Positions 35,024 to 43,778 of a stretch of DNA of 64,000 nucleotides are shown one piece after another. Numbering within the stretch: position 1 is the stretch's first letter; the number at the start of each line of letters is the position of its first letter. The stretch is from Kribbella solani (GTDB taxonomy: Bacteria > Actinomycetota > Actinomycetes > Propionibacteriales > Kribbellaceae): positions 6,076,001 to 6,140,000 of the forward strand of contig NZ_JACHNF010000001.1 of assembly GCF_014205295.1 (NCBI RefSeq), given 5' to 3'. The position numbers and the translations under genes are program-made. The notes under the pieces are model-generated. The model had not been told where the DNA came from, did no database searches, and saw only the letters and a program-made list of their open reading frames with translations.

Positions 35024-35608
35024 ATGCACACCTCGGCGACACCCCGTGAGCGGCTTCTCGACGCCGCGGGTGAACTTTTCTATCGTGACGGCGTCAACAT
35101 CGGAGTGGATGCGCTCTGCAAGGCGGCCGGGGTGTCGAAGAAGTCCATGTACCAGTTGTTCCGGTCCAAGGACGAGCTGATCGCGGAGAGCCTGGCCAGT
35201 CGCGGACCGGCGTACCAGACGCTGTTGCGCCCGGGCGTGGAGGACGACCGGCCGGCCCGGGAGCGGATTCTGTCCGTGTTCGAGCGGCAGGACAACGTGG
35301 TTGCTTCAGGCAATTACCTCGGCTGCCCGTACGTGAGCATGGCGGTCGAGCTGAAGAACCCCGAGCACCCCGGCTCGGTGGTGGCGCGGCACTTCAAGCA
35401 GCAGCTGACCGACTTCTTCCACCGCGAGCTGCTCAAGGCGGGCGCCGAGGAGCCGGCCACGCTGGCCGTCCAGTTGACGATGATCTTCGACGGAGCCAGC
35501 GCGCGCTCGGTCGTTCGCGCCCAGCCGCTGGGCGGCATCGGCGCGGCAACCGCATCGGCCCTGCTGGACGCCGCCGGCGTACGCGCCGCCGAGCTCCAGC
35601 TGAACTGA
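35024..35608 (+). CDS. TetR-family regulator
   Basis: The 194-residue protein has the TetR DNA-binding helices in residues 5-50 (RERLLDAAGELFYRDGVNIGVDALCKAAGVSKKSMYQLFRSKDELI) and an all-helical effector domain with GNYLGCPYVSMAVEL. It resembles the subgroup next to small-molecule efflux or reductase genes; here the convergent neighbour is the siderophore-interacting protein, only eight bases away. No target operator was found. Confidence 0.92.
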   Translation: MHTSATPRERLLDAAGELFYRDGVNIGVDALCKAAGVSKKSMYQLFRSKDELIAESLASRGPAYQTLLRPGVEDDRPARERILSVFERQDNVVASGNYLGCPYVSMAVELKNPEHPGSVVARHFKQQLTDFFHRELLKAGAEEPATLAVQLTMIFDGASARSVVRAQPLGGIGAATASALLDAAGVRAAELQLN

Positions 35609-35616
35609 TCCGGCGA

Positions 35617-36429
35617 TCAGCAGTGCGCCTCGCCGCGCTTCCAGTAGCCCTGGAACGAGATGGCGGCCTTCGGCATGCCGACAGCATTCACCAGGTGCCG
35701 GCGCACTGACTTGATCATCGACGACTCACCGGCGACCCACGCGTAGTCCGGGTCGAACGGCAGCGCCGCGGACTTCAGCGCGTCCAGCAGCGAGCCGTCC
35801 GTGACCCAGGTGATGTCAGCAGTCCCCGGCGTCGGCAGCGCGCGCACGTCAGCAGCATCCGGTACGGCAACGAACACCGTGGCATGTACTGCAGCCGGCA
35901 GCTCCTCCAAGATGCCCGCGAGTGCCGGGAGTGCAGTCTCGTCCGCAACGAGTACGCGGCGCACGCTGGTCGCCGGAGGGACGTAGTCGACGCCAGAGTG
36001 GAGCAAGCCCTTCGGACTGGTCGTGTCGACCGCGAACGGGAGCAGCAGCCCGACCTGGTCGCCCAGCTCCGCCGCACTCACCCAGGCCGACGCGGGTCCG
36101 TTGACTCCGTGCAGCACGAACTCGATGTCCAGCTCAGCCACCTCTGGCCGCAGCGCCCGCACGGTGTACGTCCGCATGATGAAACGCTCTTCGACCGGCT
36201 GCGCGCACCAGTCGGCGTACCACTCCGGTCCGTCCGGCAACCGGATCGCGCTGCCGTCCGGTGGGGTGAACAGGACCTTGATGCGCTGGTCCGGTCCGGC
36301 GGTGACCGCGTCCGCGATGCGCGGTGCGACGAATGTCACGCGGCGCAGATGCGGGCTCAGGTCCACTACGGCCGCCACGGTGGCCAGCACCGAGTCGAAC
36401 ACGATCGGCCGCTCGAGCACAGTCGTCAT
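35617..36429 (-). CDS. Siderophore-interacting protein (FAD ferric-siderophore reductase)
   Basis: This flavoprotein of about 270 residues releases iron from imported ferric siderophores in the cytoplasm. The N-terminal FAD-binding region contains RTYTVRALRPEVAELDIEFVLHG (R-x-Y-T binds flavin) and PASAWVSAAELGDQVGL; the C-terminal SIP domain has VLVADETALPALAGILEELP, VAGESSMIKSVRRHL and ends YWKRGEAHC. The ATG at 36429 has GGAG upstream and is preferred over 36444. It is divergent from the iron importer operon across the iron box. Confidence 0.94.
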   Translation of the reverse strand: MTTVLERPIVFDSVLATVAAVVDLSPHLRRVTFVAPRIADAVTAGPDQRIKVLFTPPDGSAIRLPDGPEWYADWCAQPVEERFIMRTYTVRALRPEVAELDIEFVLHGVNGPASAWVSAAELGDQVGLLLPFAVDTTSPKGLLHSGVDYVPPATSVRRVLVADETALPALAGILEELPAAVHATVFVAVPDAADVRALPTPGTADITWVTDGSLLDALKSAALPFDPDYAWVAGESSMIKSVRRHLVNAVGMPKAAISFQGYWKRGEAHC

Positions 36430-36506
36430 CCGGGGTTTCTCCATAAACTCTGCAGGGGGTAGCCGCAGATGCGGACCCGAGGGCGGCGGGTTATTCTGAG
36501 GCGTCT

Positions 36507-36525
36507 AGAGGTTAGCCTTACCTAA
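36507..36525. promoter_or_regulatory. IdeR/DmdR-type iron box
   Basis: AGAGGTTAGCCTTACCTAA closely matches the inverted form of the known TTAGGTTAGGCTAACCTAA consensus. It lies between the divergent SIP and FecCD genes; TATTCT at 36492-36497 may be the -10, placing the box at the transcription start. Iron-dependent repression of both operons is expected. Confidence 0.88.
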
Positions 36526-36543
36526 GAGGATCTGGAAAGTCCA

Positions 36544-37620
36544 ATGCCCCCGCCCAGTGCTGTTGCTTCCGCCACGCCTGATCTGGAGCCTGCCGCCCCG
36601 GTGCGCCCGCGCCGCCGGGCCCGGCGGACCACTCTTGTCCTCGGCCTGGCCGGCTGCGCCGTTCTGCTGGTGCTGGTGTGCTTGCTCAGCGTCGCGATCG
36701 GGTCCAAGCAGATCCCACTGCCGACGGTGATCGATGCCCTGCGCCACTACAACGAGGCGAACACCGATCACGTGATCGTCCGGTCGCTGCGCGTGCCGCG
36801 GACGCTGATCGGCCTGATGGTCGGCGCGGCGCTCGGTCTGTCCGGTGCGCTGATGCAGGGCGTGACCCGGAACCCGCTCGCCGACCCGGGCATCCTCGGG
36901 GTGAACGGCGGTGCCGCGCTGTTCGTTGTCGGCGGCATCTACTGGTTCGGGCTGTCGACCCTGACCGCGTACGTCTGGCTGGCCTTCCTGGGCGCTGCTG
37001 CCGCGTCGGTCGCGGTCTACCTGCTCGGGTCGCTCGGCCGGGAGGGCGTGACGCCCGTGAAGCTCGCACTCGCCGGTGCGGCGATGACGGCGATGCTGGG
37101 CTCGCTGACGACCGCACTGCTGATCGGCGACGTCGACACCTTCGACCAGTACCGGTTCTGGTCAGTCGGCTCGTTCGCCGGTCGCGGAGCTGACATCGCG
37201 CAGCAGGTGGCGCCGTTCATCCTCGCCGGGATCGTGCTGTCGCTGTTCTGCGGCCGAGTGCTGAACGCGTTGTCGCTGGGGGACGACGTGGCGAAGTCGC
37301 TCGGCCAACGGGTCGGACTGGCCCGGGTGTTCGTCGCAGTGGTCGTCGTACTGCTCTGTGGTGCAGCAACCGCGGCCGCGGGACCGATCGCCTTCGTCGG
37401 CTTGACCATCCCGCACGTGGCCCGTCTGGTTACCGGACCGGACTACCGGTGGATCCTCCCGTACTCAGCACTGCTCGCACCGATCCTGCTACTCGGCTCG
37501 GACGTCATCGGACGAGTGGTAGCCCTGCCCGGTGAGCTACAGGTAGGCATCGTGACAGCGGTGCTCGGTGCGCCCTTCTTCATCGCGCTGGTACGCCGAC
37601 GGAAGCTGGCCGACCTGTGA
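36544..37620 (+). CDS. Iron-siderophore ABC permease (FecCD family), subunit 1
   Basis: The 358-residue protein is a FecCD/BtuC-type permease with about ten helices. After a Pro/Arg-rich cytoplasmic N-terminus it shows RVPRTLIGLMVGAALGLSGALMQGVTRNPLADPGILGVNGGAA, the family signature, and GPIAFVGLTIPHVARLVTGPDYR near the coupling helices. It heads the operon and its stop overlaps the second permease (GTGA). A substrate-binding lipoprotein is absent from the operon and must be coded elsewhere. Confidence 0.96.
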   Translation: MPPPSAVASATPDLEPAAPVRPRRRARRTTLVLGLAGCAVLLVLVCLLSVAIGSKQIPLPTVIDALRHYNEANTDHVIVRSLRVPRTLIGLMVGAALGLSGALMQGVTRNPLADPGILGVNGGAALFVVGGIYWFGLSTLTAYVWLAFLGAAAASVAVYLLGSLGREGVTPVKLALAGAAMTAMLGSLTTALLIGDVDTFDQYRFWSVGSFAGRGADIAQQVAPFILAGIVLSLFCGRVLNALSLGDDVAKSLGQRVGLARVFVAVVVVLLCGAATAAAGPIAFVGLTIPHVARLVTGPDYRWILPYSALLAPILLLGSDVIGRVVALPGELQVGIVTAVLGAPFFIALVRRRKLADL

Positions 37621-38654
37621 CGGCGGAAGCGGTACATGTCATCAGCAAGGCCCGCGCGGCCCGGCAGACGCGTTCACTGGCTGTCATCGTCGTACTGGCT
37701 GTCGTGGTGTTCGCCACCTTCTGCGTCTCACTGTCACTCGGTGATTTCAAGATCCCGGTGATCGACGTGGTGAAGACACTGTTCGGCGGCGGCGACAAGG
37801 CGACCGAGTTCATCGTGAACCGGCTGCGGCTGCCCCGGGCACTCACGGGCCTGCTGGTCGGTACGGCGCTCGGTCTGTCCGGAGCGATCTTCCAGAGCAT
37901 CGCCCGCAACCCACTGGCCAGCCCGGACATCATCGGTGTCACGTACGGCGCCAGCGCGTTCGCGGTGTTCGCGATCGTCACGCTCGGACTGACCGGTGTC
38001 GCCGTGTCCGGGTTCGCGATCGTCGGCGCGGTGCTGACCGCATTCCTGATGTACGTACTCGCGTGGCGGCACGGTGTTTCGAGTTACCGGCTGATCCTGA
38101 TCGGCATCGGAATCGGCGCGATGGCCACCAGCGTCACCTCGTACCTGCTGACCAAGGCGCGGGTCGAGATCGCGCAGCAGGCGCTGGTGTGGCTGACCGG
38201 CAGCCTGAACGGACGGGACTGGTCGAACGTACGGTCGCTGGCGGTCACGCTGGTGGTGCTGCTGCCGTTGATGGTGTTCCTCGTACAGCAGCTCCGGATT
38301 CTGCAACTCGGTGACGAGACGGCGTACGGGCTGGGGTTGCGGGTGGAGGTGTCGCGACTCGGGCTGATCGTGATCGCGGTACTGCTGGCCGCGGTGGCGA
38401 CCGCCGCGGCCGGGCCGATCGGGTTCGTCGCGTTCGTCGCACCGCCGATCGCGCGGCGGCTGACCCGGTCGCCGGGGCCCGCGATGATCGTGTCGGGCTT
38501 GCTCGGCGCGCTGGTGGTGGCGCTGTCCGACCTGGTCGCGCAGCATGCGTTCGGCGACACGCAGTTGCCGGTCGGAGTGGTAACTGGTGTCGTCGGTGCG
38601 CCGTACCTGATGTTCCTGCTCGCTCGGGCCAACCGGGTCGGGAGTGGTGGCTGA
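37617..38654 (+). CDS. Iron-siderophore ABC permease (FecCD family), subunit 2
   Basis: Second FecCD permease, 345 residues. It carries RLPRALTGLLVGTALGLSGAIFQSIARNPLASPDIIGVTYGAS and the coupling segment GPIGFVAFVAPPIARRLT. Two different permeases forming a heterodimer is usual for ferric-siderophore importers such as FepDG. It overlaps the first permease by four bases and precedes the ATPase by two. Confidence 0.96.
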   Translation: MTAEAVHVISKARAARQTRSLAVIVVLAVVVFATFCVSLSLGDFKIPVIDVVKTLFGGGDKATEFIVNRLRLPRALTGLLVGTALGLSGAIFQSIARNPLASPDIIGVTYGASAFAVFAIVTLGLTGVAVSGFAIVGAVLTAFLMYVLAWRHGVSSYRLILIGIGIGAMATSVTSYLLTKARVEIAQQALVWLTGSLNGRDWSNVRSLAVTLVVLLPLMVFLVQQLRILQLGDETAYGLGLRVEVSRLGLIVIAVLLAAVATAAAGPIGFVAFVAPPIARRLTRSPGPAMIVSGLLGALVVALSDLVAQHAFGDTQLPVGVVTGVVGAPYLMFLLARANRVGSGG

Positions 38655-38656
38655 GA

Positions 38657-39559
38657 ATGGAGAATCCGGTGGAACCCGTGACAGAGCACAGCTTGGCTGC
38701 CGACGGGCTCGCGGTCGGTTACGACCAGCGGGAGATCATCCACGACCTGTCAGTGCGGATACCCACCGGGAAGATCACTGTCATCGTCGGCGCCAACGCA
38801 TGTGGCAAGTCGACGCTGCTGAAGACGCTGGCCCGGTTGCTGAAGCCGTCGCGCGGCACCGTGCTGCTGGACGGGAAGAGCATCCAGCAGATCCCGACCC
38901 GTGAGGTGGCGACCAAGCTTGGGTTGCTGCCGCAGTCACCGGCCGCACCGGAGGGCATCACGGTCGCGGACCTGGTCGGCCGGGGACGGTACCCGCGGAC
39001 GCGCTGGATCCGGCAGTGGTCGAAGGAGGACGACGAGGCGGTCGCGGCGGCGATGACGTCGACGGACGTGCTCTCGATCGCCGACCGGCCGATCGATGAG
39101 CTGTCCGGCGGCCAGCGGCAGCGGGTCTGGATCGCGATGGCGCTGGCGCAGGAGACCGACATCCTGTTGCTGGACGAGCCGACCACGTTCCTCGACCTGA
39201 CGCACCAGTTCGAGGTGCTGGACCTGCTGGTGGACCTGAACAAGTCGGAGTCCCGGACGATCGTGCTGGTGCTGCACGACCTCAACCAGGCCTGCCGCTT
39301 CGGTGACCACCTGATTGCGATGAAGAACGGCGAGATCGTTGCCGAGGGCGACCCGCGGAAGGTGATCAGCGAAGAGGTGGTCGAGGAGGTGTTCGGCCTG
39401 GCGGTGAAGGTGATCCCGGACCCGGTCGCCGGAAGTCCGATGGTGGTTCCGATCGGCCGGCACACGACCCGTACCTCTCCGGCTGCCAACGGCACTGCCG
39501 CGGCTGCCCTAGCCGCCAGCGCTGCAGCCGATGGTGTTTGCCGACCGATAGACCGCTAG
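38657..39559 (+). CDS. Iron-siderophore ABC transporter ATPase
   Basis: This 300-residue ATPase drives the importer. Walker A is VGANACGKST (where many relatives have GPNGCGKST), the Q-loop LGLLPQSP, signature LSGGQRQRV, Walker B ILLLDEPT and switch His in VLHDLNQACR. The last 40 residues are an Ala-rich extension. The stop overlaps the convergent MBL-fold gene by four bases. Confidence 0.96.
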   Translation: MENPVEPVTEHSLAADGLAVGYDQREIIHDLSVRIPTGKITVIVGANACGKSTLLKTLARLLKPSRGTVLLDGKSIQQIPTREVATKLGLLPQSPAAPEGITVADLVGRGRYPRTRWIRQWSKEDDEAVAAAMTSTDVLSIADRPIDELSGGQRQRVWIAMALAQETDILLLDEPTTFLDLTHQFEVLDLLVDLNKSESRTIVLVLHDLNQACRFGDHLIAMKNGEIVAEGDPRKVISEEVVEEVFGLAVKVIPDPVAGSPMVVPIGRHTTRTSPAANGTAAAALAASAAADGVCRPIDR

Positions 39560-40266
39560 AGCCGCATGCCGTCATAGGCCACTGACCAGTCGCTGAGGTC
39601 AGCTGCGAGCGCAGTGGGCGACAGGTGAGTCAGTACTAGCTGTCGGCAGGTGAAGCTGTCTCGGTACTGGGCCAGTGTCTGGAGGTCCAAGTGCCAACGG
39701 ACCGGACTAGTGCTGTAGCCCTCACAAAGAAACAGGTCTGCTTCGTCTGCTGCACGGAACAGCGCATCGGTCCATTCGGTGTCACCGGAGTACGCGATCG
39801 AGCGGTCCGGTGTTTGCAGTCGCACTGCGTACGCCGGTGCGCCGGAAGCATGGCGTACTTCGTACGGGGTGACTGTCAGTTCATCCAGTTGCCGCGTACG
39901 CCCATCAGCATGCTCAAGGACGTGTACGCCGAACCGGCGCTGTACTTGGGACGAACCAGGGAACAGCGTCTCCATCGCATCAGTCAGCCGAGCCTGCGTA
40001 CCGGGCGGACCGACTACGGTCAGATCCTCGGTACGGCGCCGGAACTGCCCGTCCAGGATCAGAAACGGCAGACCGCCGAAGTGGTCGCCGTGTAGATGGG
40101 TGATGACGACAGTGCGGATCTCGTTCGGGTCCAGGGACTGCTGGCGAAGCGCTGTCAGGCTGGTCGTTCCGCAGTCGATCAGCGTACGAGTACCGACCGC
40201 GATACAGGTCTGGAACCGTCCACCGGAACCGAACGCGTCCCCACTGCCGGCAACTGTGATGTCCAT
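39556..40266 (-). CDS. MBL-fold metal-dependent hydrolase
   Basis: The product is 236 residues from the ATG at 40266 (GTAGGTGG upstream); the 22-residue upstream extension runs through non-conserved sequence. The zinc motif is ITHLHGDHFGGLPFL, with later ligands in VRHASG, AYSGDTEWTD and LTHLSP. It resembles the RNase Z/arylsulfatase-like branch that cleaves small phosphodiesters or thioesters. Function is unassigned. Confidence 0.9.
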   Translation of the reverse strand: MDITVAGSGDAFGSGGRFQTCIAVGTRTLIDCGTTSLTALRQQSLDPNEIRTVVITHLHGDHFGGLPFLILDGQFRRRTEDLTVVGPPGTQARLTDAMETLFPGSSQVQRRFGVHVLEHADGRTRQLDELTVTPYEVRHASGAPAYAVRLQTPDRSIAYSGDTEWTDALFRAADEADLFLCEGYSTSPVRWHLDLQTLAQYRDSFTCRQLVLTHLSPTALAADLSDWSVAYDGMRL

Positions 40267-40304
40267 CCACCTACAGTGCCAGCAACTCAAGGCCAGTAAC
40301 TGAA

Positions 40305-40339
40305 GCCGGCGGTGACCAAGAGCTCTGGTCACCGCCGGC
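40305..40339 (-). terminator. Strong hairpin after the FKBP gene
   Basis: GCCGGCGGTGACCA (40305-40318) pairs exactly with TGGTCACCGCCGGC (40326-40339) around seven bases. It follows the minus-strand FKBP stop by six bases. Confidence 0.85.
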
Positions 40340-40345
40340 AGGTGT

Positions 40346-40717
40346 TCAGCTGACGCTGATCAGGTCCACAACGAAGATGAGCGTTTCGCCGGGCTTGATG
40401 GCGCTGCCCGCGCCGCGGTCGCCGTAACCCAGGTGCGGCGGGATGACCAGCTTGCGGCGGCCGCCGACCTTCATGCCCTGCACGCCGGTGTCCCAGCCCT
40501 GGATGACCTGGCCGATGCCGAGCTGGAACGCCAGCGGGGCACCGCGGTTGTACGACGCGTCGAACTCCTCGCCGGTGGAGTGGGCCACGCCCACGTAGTG
40601 CACGTTCACCCGCGAACCGGCCTTGGCCTCGTCGCCGTCGCCCACGGTGATGTCGGTGATCTCGAGATCCGCCGGCGGCGGACCGTCCGGGAAGTCGATC
40701 TCTGGCTTGTCAGTCAT
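40346..40717 (-). CDS. FKBP-type peptidyl-prolyl isomerase
   Basis: This 123-residue cytoplasmic FKBP catalyses cis-trans isomerisation of X-Pro bonds. Conserved segments are VNVHYVGVAHSTGEEFDASYNRG, FQLGIGQVIQGWDTGVQGMKVGGRRKLVIPPHLGYG and IKPGETLIFVVDLISV, holding the Tyr, Asp, Val-Ile and Trp of the binding pocket. There is no signal peptide. It stands alone with its own terminator. Confidence 0.96.
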   Translation of the reverse strand: MTDKPEIDFPDGPPPADLEITDITVGDGDEAKAGSRVNVHYVGVAHSTGEEFDASYNRGAPLAFQLGIGQVIQGWDTGVQGMKVGGRRKLVIPPHLGYGDRGAGSAIKPGETLIFVVDLISVS

Positions 40718-40790
40718 GCCTCCAGCTAAGCAGATACCCGGCGCCGGTCCGTCCAGCCCACCCCGGTTGACACGTGCAGGGTCGACGGCG

Positions 40791-41663
40791 TCACGGAGTG
40801 CGGTCGCCCAGCACCTCACGGAGGGTGGCGGCGAACTCTTCGGGCTTGCCCGGCTGGCCGTACTCGTTGCCGAGGAAACCACCGTGGTTGCTGGGGAACG
40901 TGACAGCCTTGAGCCCGAGCCGGGTGGCGACGGCCTTCCCGCCGCGGGCCGCGAGCTGGTTCCCCGACTCCTCGCCGACGCCGACGACGATCCGGTCCTT
41001 CGCCGTCGCCAGTGCGTCGAAGTCCGGCTGGTACGACGTACACCCGCGAAGGTTCTGCCCGAGCAGTGCGTCCGTACGCGACCCGTCGTCCTCGGTCGGC
41101 AGCCCGAACATTGCCGGGTCCGGCGCCGGCTGATCCGTGTAGTCGGCCGGGATCTCGCCCTCGTACCCGACCAGGGCAATGAACTTCGCCATCCCGGCGC
41201 CCAGGCCGTCCCGTTGGTACGTCGCGTAGATGTCCTCGACCGCGCCCAGCGCGGCGGTGCTGTCGGGGATGATCGCGGCGAGCGGCGGTTCGTGCGCGAC
41301 CAGTTTGTTGACCAGATCCGGGCGCTTCGCGATCAGGGCCAGCGCGTTCACCGCGCCACCGCTGCTCGCGAACAGGTCGACCGGGCCCGCGTCCAGATGT
41401 TCGATCAGGTCGGCGAGATCGGCGGCATGGTGGTCCGGCGTCACCTCGATCAGCTCACCACCCCGAATACTCCGGTCGACGCCGCGCGGGTCGTACGTGA
41501 CCACTGTCCGGTCGGCGAAATGTGACGCCAGCGTGCCGAATCCGGCGGCGCCCATCGGCGATCCGATCAGCAACAGAAGTGGACGATTCGTGAGCTCACC
41601 ACGGACGTCGTACGTCAGCATTGCTCCTGGTACGTCGAGCGTCTCGGTCACGGGATCGGTCAT
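40791..41663 (-). CDS. Alpha/beta-hydrolase
   Basis: This 290-residue protein has the alpha/beta-hydrolase fold. The nucleophile elbow is DLFASSGGAVNAL, where A-S-S-G-G replaces the usual G-x-S-x-G; the oxyanion segment is LLLIGSPMG, and the catalytic His is in FPSNHGGFLG. An acid residue probably lies in VVGVGEES. The substrate is unknown. Confidence 0.92.
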   Translation of the reverse strand: MTDPVTETLDVPGAMLTYDVRGELTNRPLLLLIGSPMGAAGFGTLASHFADRTVVTYDPRGVDRSIRGGELIEVTPDHHAADLADLIEHLDAGPVDLFASSGGAVNALALIAKRPDLVNKLVAHEPPLAAIIPDSTAALGAVEDIYATYQRDGLGAGMAKFIALVGYEGEIPADYTDQPAPDPAMFGLPTEDDGSRTDALLGQNLRGCTSYQPDFDALATAKDRIVVGVGEESGNQLAARGGKAVATRLGLKAVTFPSNHGGFLGNEYGQPGKPEEFAATLREVLGDRTP

Positions 41664-41704
41664 CGCGCGGCTCCTCTCTGAATCCGGGTCCTCCGAACAG
41701 GAAC

Positions 41705-41710
41705 TATATT
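41705..41710 (+). promoter_or_regulatory. Candidate -10 element, leaderless secreted-protein gene
   Basis: TATATT ends eight bases before GTG 41719, which directly precedes the ATG at 41722. No ribosome site is visible. Confidence 0.45.
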
Positions 41711-41721
41711 CGCTGTTCGTG

Positions 41722-42444
41722 ATGAAAAGACTCGCTCTGGTAATCGGGCTGATGACGGCAATCGCCTCGGTCGCGCCGCCGGTGGCTGCCGCGAGTACGC
41801 CCGCATCGGCGGAGAACTACGGTCAGTACTCGCTGATGTTCGAAAAGTCGGCCGGGCAGTACTTCGCGGGTGGATCGGCCGCCGGGCAGTGGGCCTGGAC
41901 CCCGCTCAGCGCGACCGAGTCGGACATTTCCTGGGGCGATCCGAAAGCGTGGCCGCCGAAGTCCGCGGAGCATTTCATCCACGCCGGCGAATGGGTTCTG
42001 CTCGACGGGTACAACGATGGCGCCGGGCGGCCGTTGACCCAGGTGCAGCGCGTCACCAGCGAAAAGATCGGCGCCGCCGACTGCACCAACCTGCAAACGC
42101 TGCCATCCGCGGGTGGCCGCCAGCATTACGTGAAGTGGAACATCCCCGCGACCGGGTACTGCCTGGACGCGACCGGCACGATCAAACCGCCGAACGGTTC
42201 CACGACGGTGAACTTCCGGCATGTGCAGAAATGGCTGCCGCCGCATCCGTGCGCCAACCCTTATCTCTCGGGTCAGACCTGCATCACGCAATCCGAACAG
42301 TGGTGGGACGACAACCAGCACCCGTACGCATTGCAGCTCGCCCGGACGGTCGAGATCGCCAGAGGGCTGGGGATGGCTTTCACCAACCGCACTACCGTCC
42401 CGGTCGCGTGGAATGCGGACGGGCGGTACTACTGGCATTACTGA
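41722..42444 (+). CDS. Secreted protein of unknown function
   Basis: The 240-residue product begins with a signal peptide (MKRLALVIGLMTAIASVAPPVAAAS; cleavage near residue 24). The mature part is rich in Trp, Tyr and Gly and has five Cys (two close to ADCTN and YCLDA, others in HPCANPYLSGQTC), fitting disulfides outside the cell. No enzyme motif is recognised. The GTG at 41719 may be the actual first codon. It is divergent from the alpha/beta-hydrolase and has its own promoter-like sequence. Confidence 0.7.
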   Translation: MKRLALVIGLMTAIASVAPPVAAASTPASAENYGQYSLMFEKSAGQYFAGGSAAGQWAWTPLSATESDISWGDPKAWPPKSAEHFIHAGEWVLLDGYNDGAGRPLTQVQRVTSEKIGAADCTNLQTLPSAGGRQHYVKWNIPATGYCLDATGTIKPPNGSTTVNFRHVQKWLPPHPCANPYLSGQTCITQSEQWWDDNQHPYALQLARTVEIARGLGMAFTNRTTVPVAWNADGRYYWHY

Positions 42445-42485
42445 GGCCGTACTCGGCGGCCGTTGCTGGTTAGGCAGGGGCCGGT

Positions 42486-42755
42486 CTAGGAGACCAGGCG
42501 GCGGCCGCGTGCCGGCTGGTTGATCGCGGTCCAGACCTCGTCCAGGGACAGGTCGAGCACGTCGGCGATCGCGGCGATGGTCGAGAAGGCCGGCGTCGCC
42601 ACCCGGCCGGACTCGATCTTGCGCAGCGTCTCCGGCGAGACCCCGGCATCGAGCGCGGTCTCGAGCATCGAACGCTCTCCCCGGGCGCGGCGCAACAGCG
42701 CGCCGAGACGTTGCCCGCGCTCGACCTCCGCGGGACTGAGCGGCAACCTGACCAT
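42486..42755 (-). CDS. XRE-family helix-turn-helix protein
   Basis: This 89-residue single-domain regulator has the Cro/C1-type helix-turn-helix in residues 17-72: LGALLRRARGERSMLETALDAGVSPETLRKIESGRVATPAFSTIAAIADVLDLSL. It is divergent from map, with an inverted repeat and -10-like sequence between, suggesting autoregulation and possible control of map. Confidence 0.92.
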   Translation of the reverse strand: MVRLPLSPAEVERGQRLGALLRRARGERSMLETALDAGVSPETLRKIESGRVATPAFSTIAAIADVLDLSLDEVWTAINQPARGRRLVS

Positions 42756-42767
42756 GACCCGATTCTA

Positions 42768-42791
42768 ATACCGGGATAATATGGCCGGTAT
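42768..42791. promoter_or_regulatory. Inverted repeat operator between XRE gene and map
   Basis: ATACCGG (42768-42774) and CCGGTAT (42785-42791) flank a TAATAT -10-like hexamer (42777-42782) in an AT-rich gap. It is a likely XRE operator. Confidence 0.6.
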
Positions 42792-42836
42792 AGTTATTGG
42801 TGAGTCGCTGAGAACGCCTGCCGAGAAGGACTGTAC

Positions 42837-43607
42837 GTGATCGAGATTCTGACCCCCGCCGAGCTGGTCCGAGCCAAGGACACCGGCGCCGTGGTGGCGA
42901 ACATTCTGTACACGCTGAAGGACCGCGCGACGGTCGGTACGAACCTGCTCGACATCGACCGCTGGGCCGCGGAGATGATCACCGCGGCGGGCGCGGAGTC
43001 CTGCTACTACGACTACGAGCCGTCGTTCGGGCGCGGTCCGTTCGGGCACTACATCTGTACTTCGGTGAACGACGCGGTGCTGCACGGGCTGCCGTACGAC
43101 TATGCCCTTGCCGACGGCGACCTGCTCACCCTGGACCTCGCCGTCCTCAAGCGCGGCGTCGCCGCCGACTCCGCGATCAGCTTCATCATCGGCGAATCCC
43201 GGTCCGCGGAGAGCGTCGCCCTGATCGGCACGACCGAACAGGCCCTCGCGGCCGGCATCGCCGCCGCCCAGCCCGGCGCGCGGATCGGCGACCTCTCCCA
43301 CGCGATCGGTACGGTCCTGAGCGCCGCCGGCTACCAGATCAACACCGACTTCGGCGGCCACGGCATCGGCTCGACCATGCACCAGGACCCCCACATCTCC
43401 AACACCGGCCGCCCCGGCCGCGGCTACAAACTCCGCCCCGGCCTGCTCCTCGCCCTCGAACCCTGGATCATGACCGACACCGCCACCCTCGTCACCGACA
43501 ACGACGGCTGGACCCTCCGCAGCACCACCGGCTGCCAAACCGCCCACAGCGAACACACCATCGCCATCACCGACGCAGGCCCCGAAATCCTCACGCTGCC
43601 CCGCTAA
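42837..43607 (+). CDS. map: Methionine aminopeptidase, type I
   Basis: This 256-residue metalloprotease removes the initiator Met. The five metal ligands appear as Asp in LLTLDLAVLKRG and DSAISF, His in GGHGIGSTMHQDP, Glu in LALEPWI and Glu in HSEHTIAI. The active-site His is in FGHYICTSVNDAVLHGLP. Start is GTG 42837. It lies away from the ribosomal-protein operon and is probably a second map paralogue. The dispersed repeat follows its stop. Confidence 0.95.
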   Translation: MIEILTPAELVRAKDTGAVVANILYTLKDRATVGTNLLDIDRWAAEMITAAGAESCYYDYEPSFGRGPFGHYICTSVNDAVLHGLPYDYALADGDLLTLDLAVLKRGVAADSAISFIIGESRSAESVALIGTTEQALAAGIAAAQPGARIGDLSHAIGTVLSAAGYQINTDFGGHGIGSTMHQDPHISNTGRPGRGYKLRPGLLLALEPWIMTDTATLVTDNDGWTLRSTTGCQTAHSEHTIAITDAGPEILTLPR

Positions 43608-43611
43608 GGGC

Positions 43612-43713
43612 GTTGCCCCCTCATCCGCAGGGTTGCCCCCTCGATTCTCCAGGGGGCAACCCTGCGGTTCGGGGGATGCCCCCTGAAGTGGAGGGTTGCC
43701 CCCTGGGAGCGGG
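43612..43713. repeat. Dispersed hairpin repeat, copy 2
   Basis: The core 43630-43697 matches 4317-4384 in 65 of 68 positions. Hairpin arms are 43630-43641 and 43651-43662. Partial TTGCCCCCT modules flank it at 43612 and 43696. It starts five bases after the map stop. Confidence 0.85.
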
Positions 43714-43764
43714 CGAGGGCTGGTGTCCGTGTGGTGGTTGGCTGGGTGGGGGTTGGGGGCACGC

Positions 43765-43770
43765 TAGGCT
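43765..43770 (+). promoter_or_regulatory. Candidate -10 element for leaderless purD
   Basis: TAGGCT ends eight bases before the purD GTG; the gap GGGCGCCT has no ribosome site. Confidence 0.45.
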
Positions 43771-43778
43771 GGGCGCCT

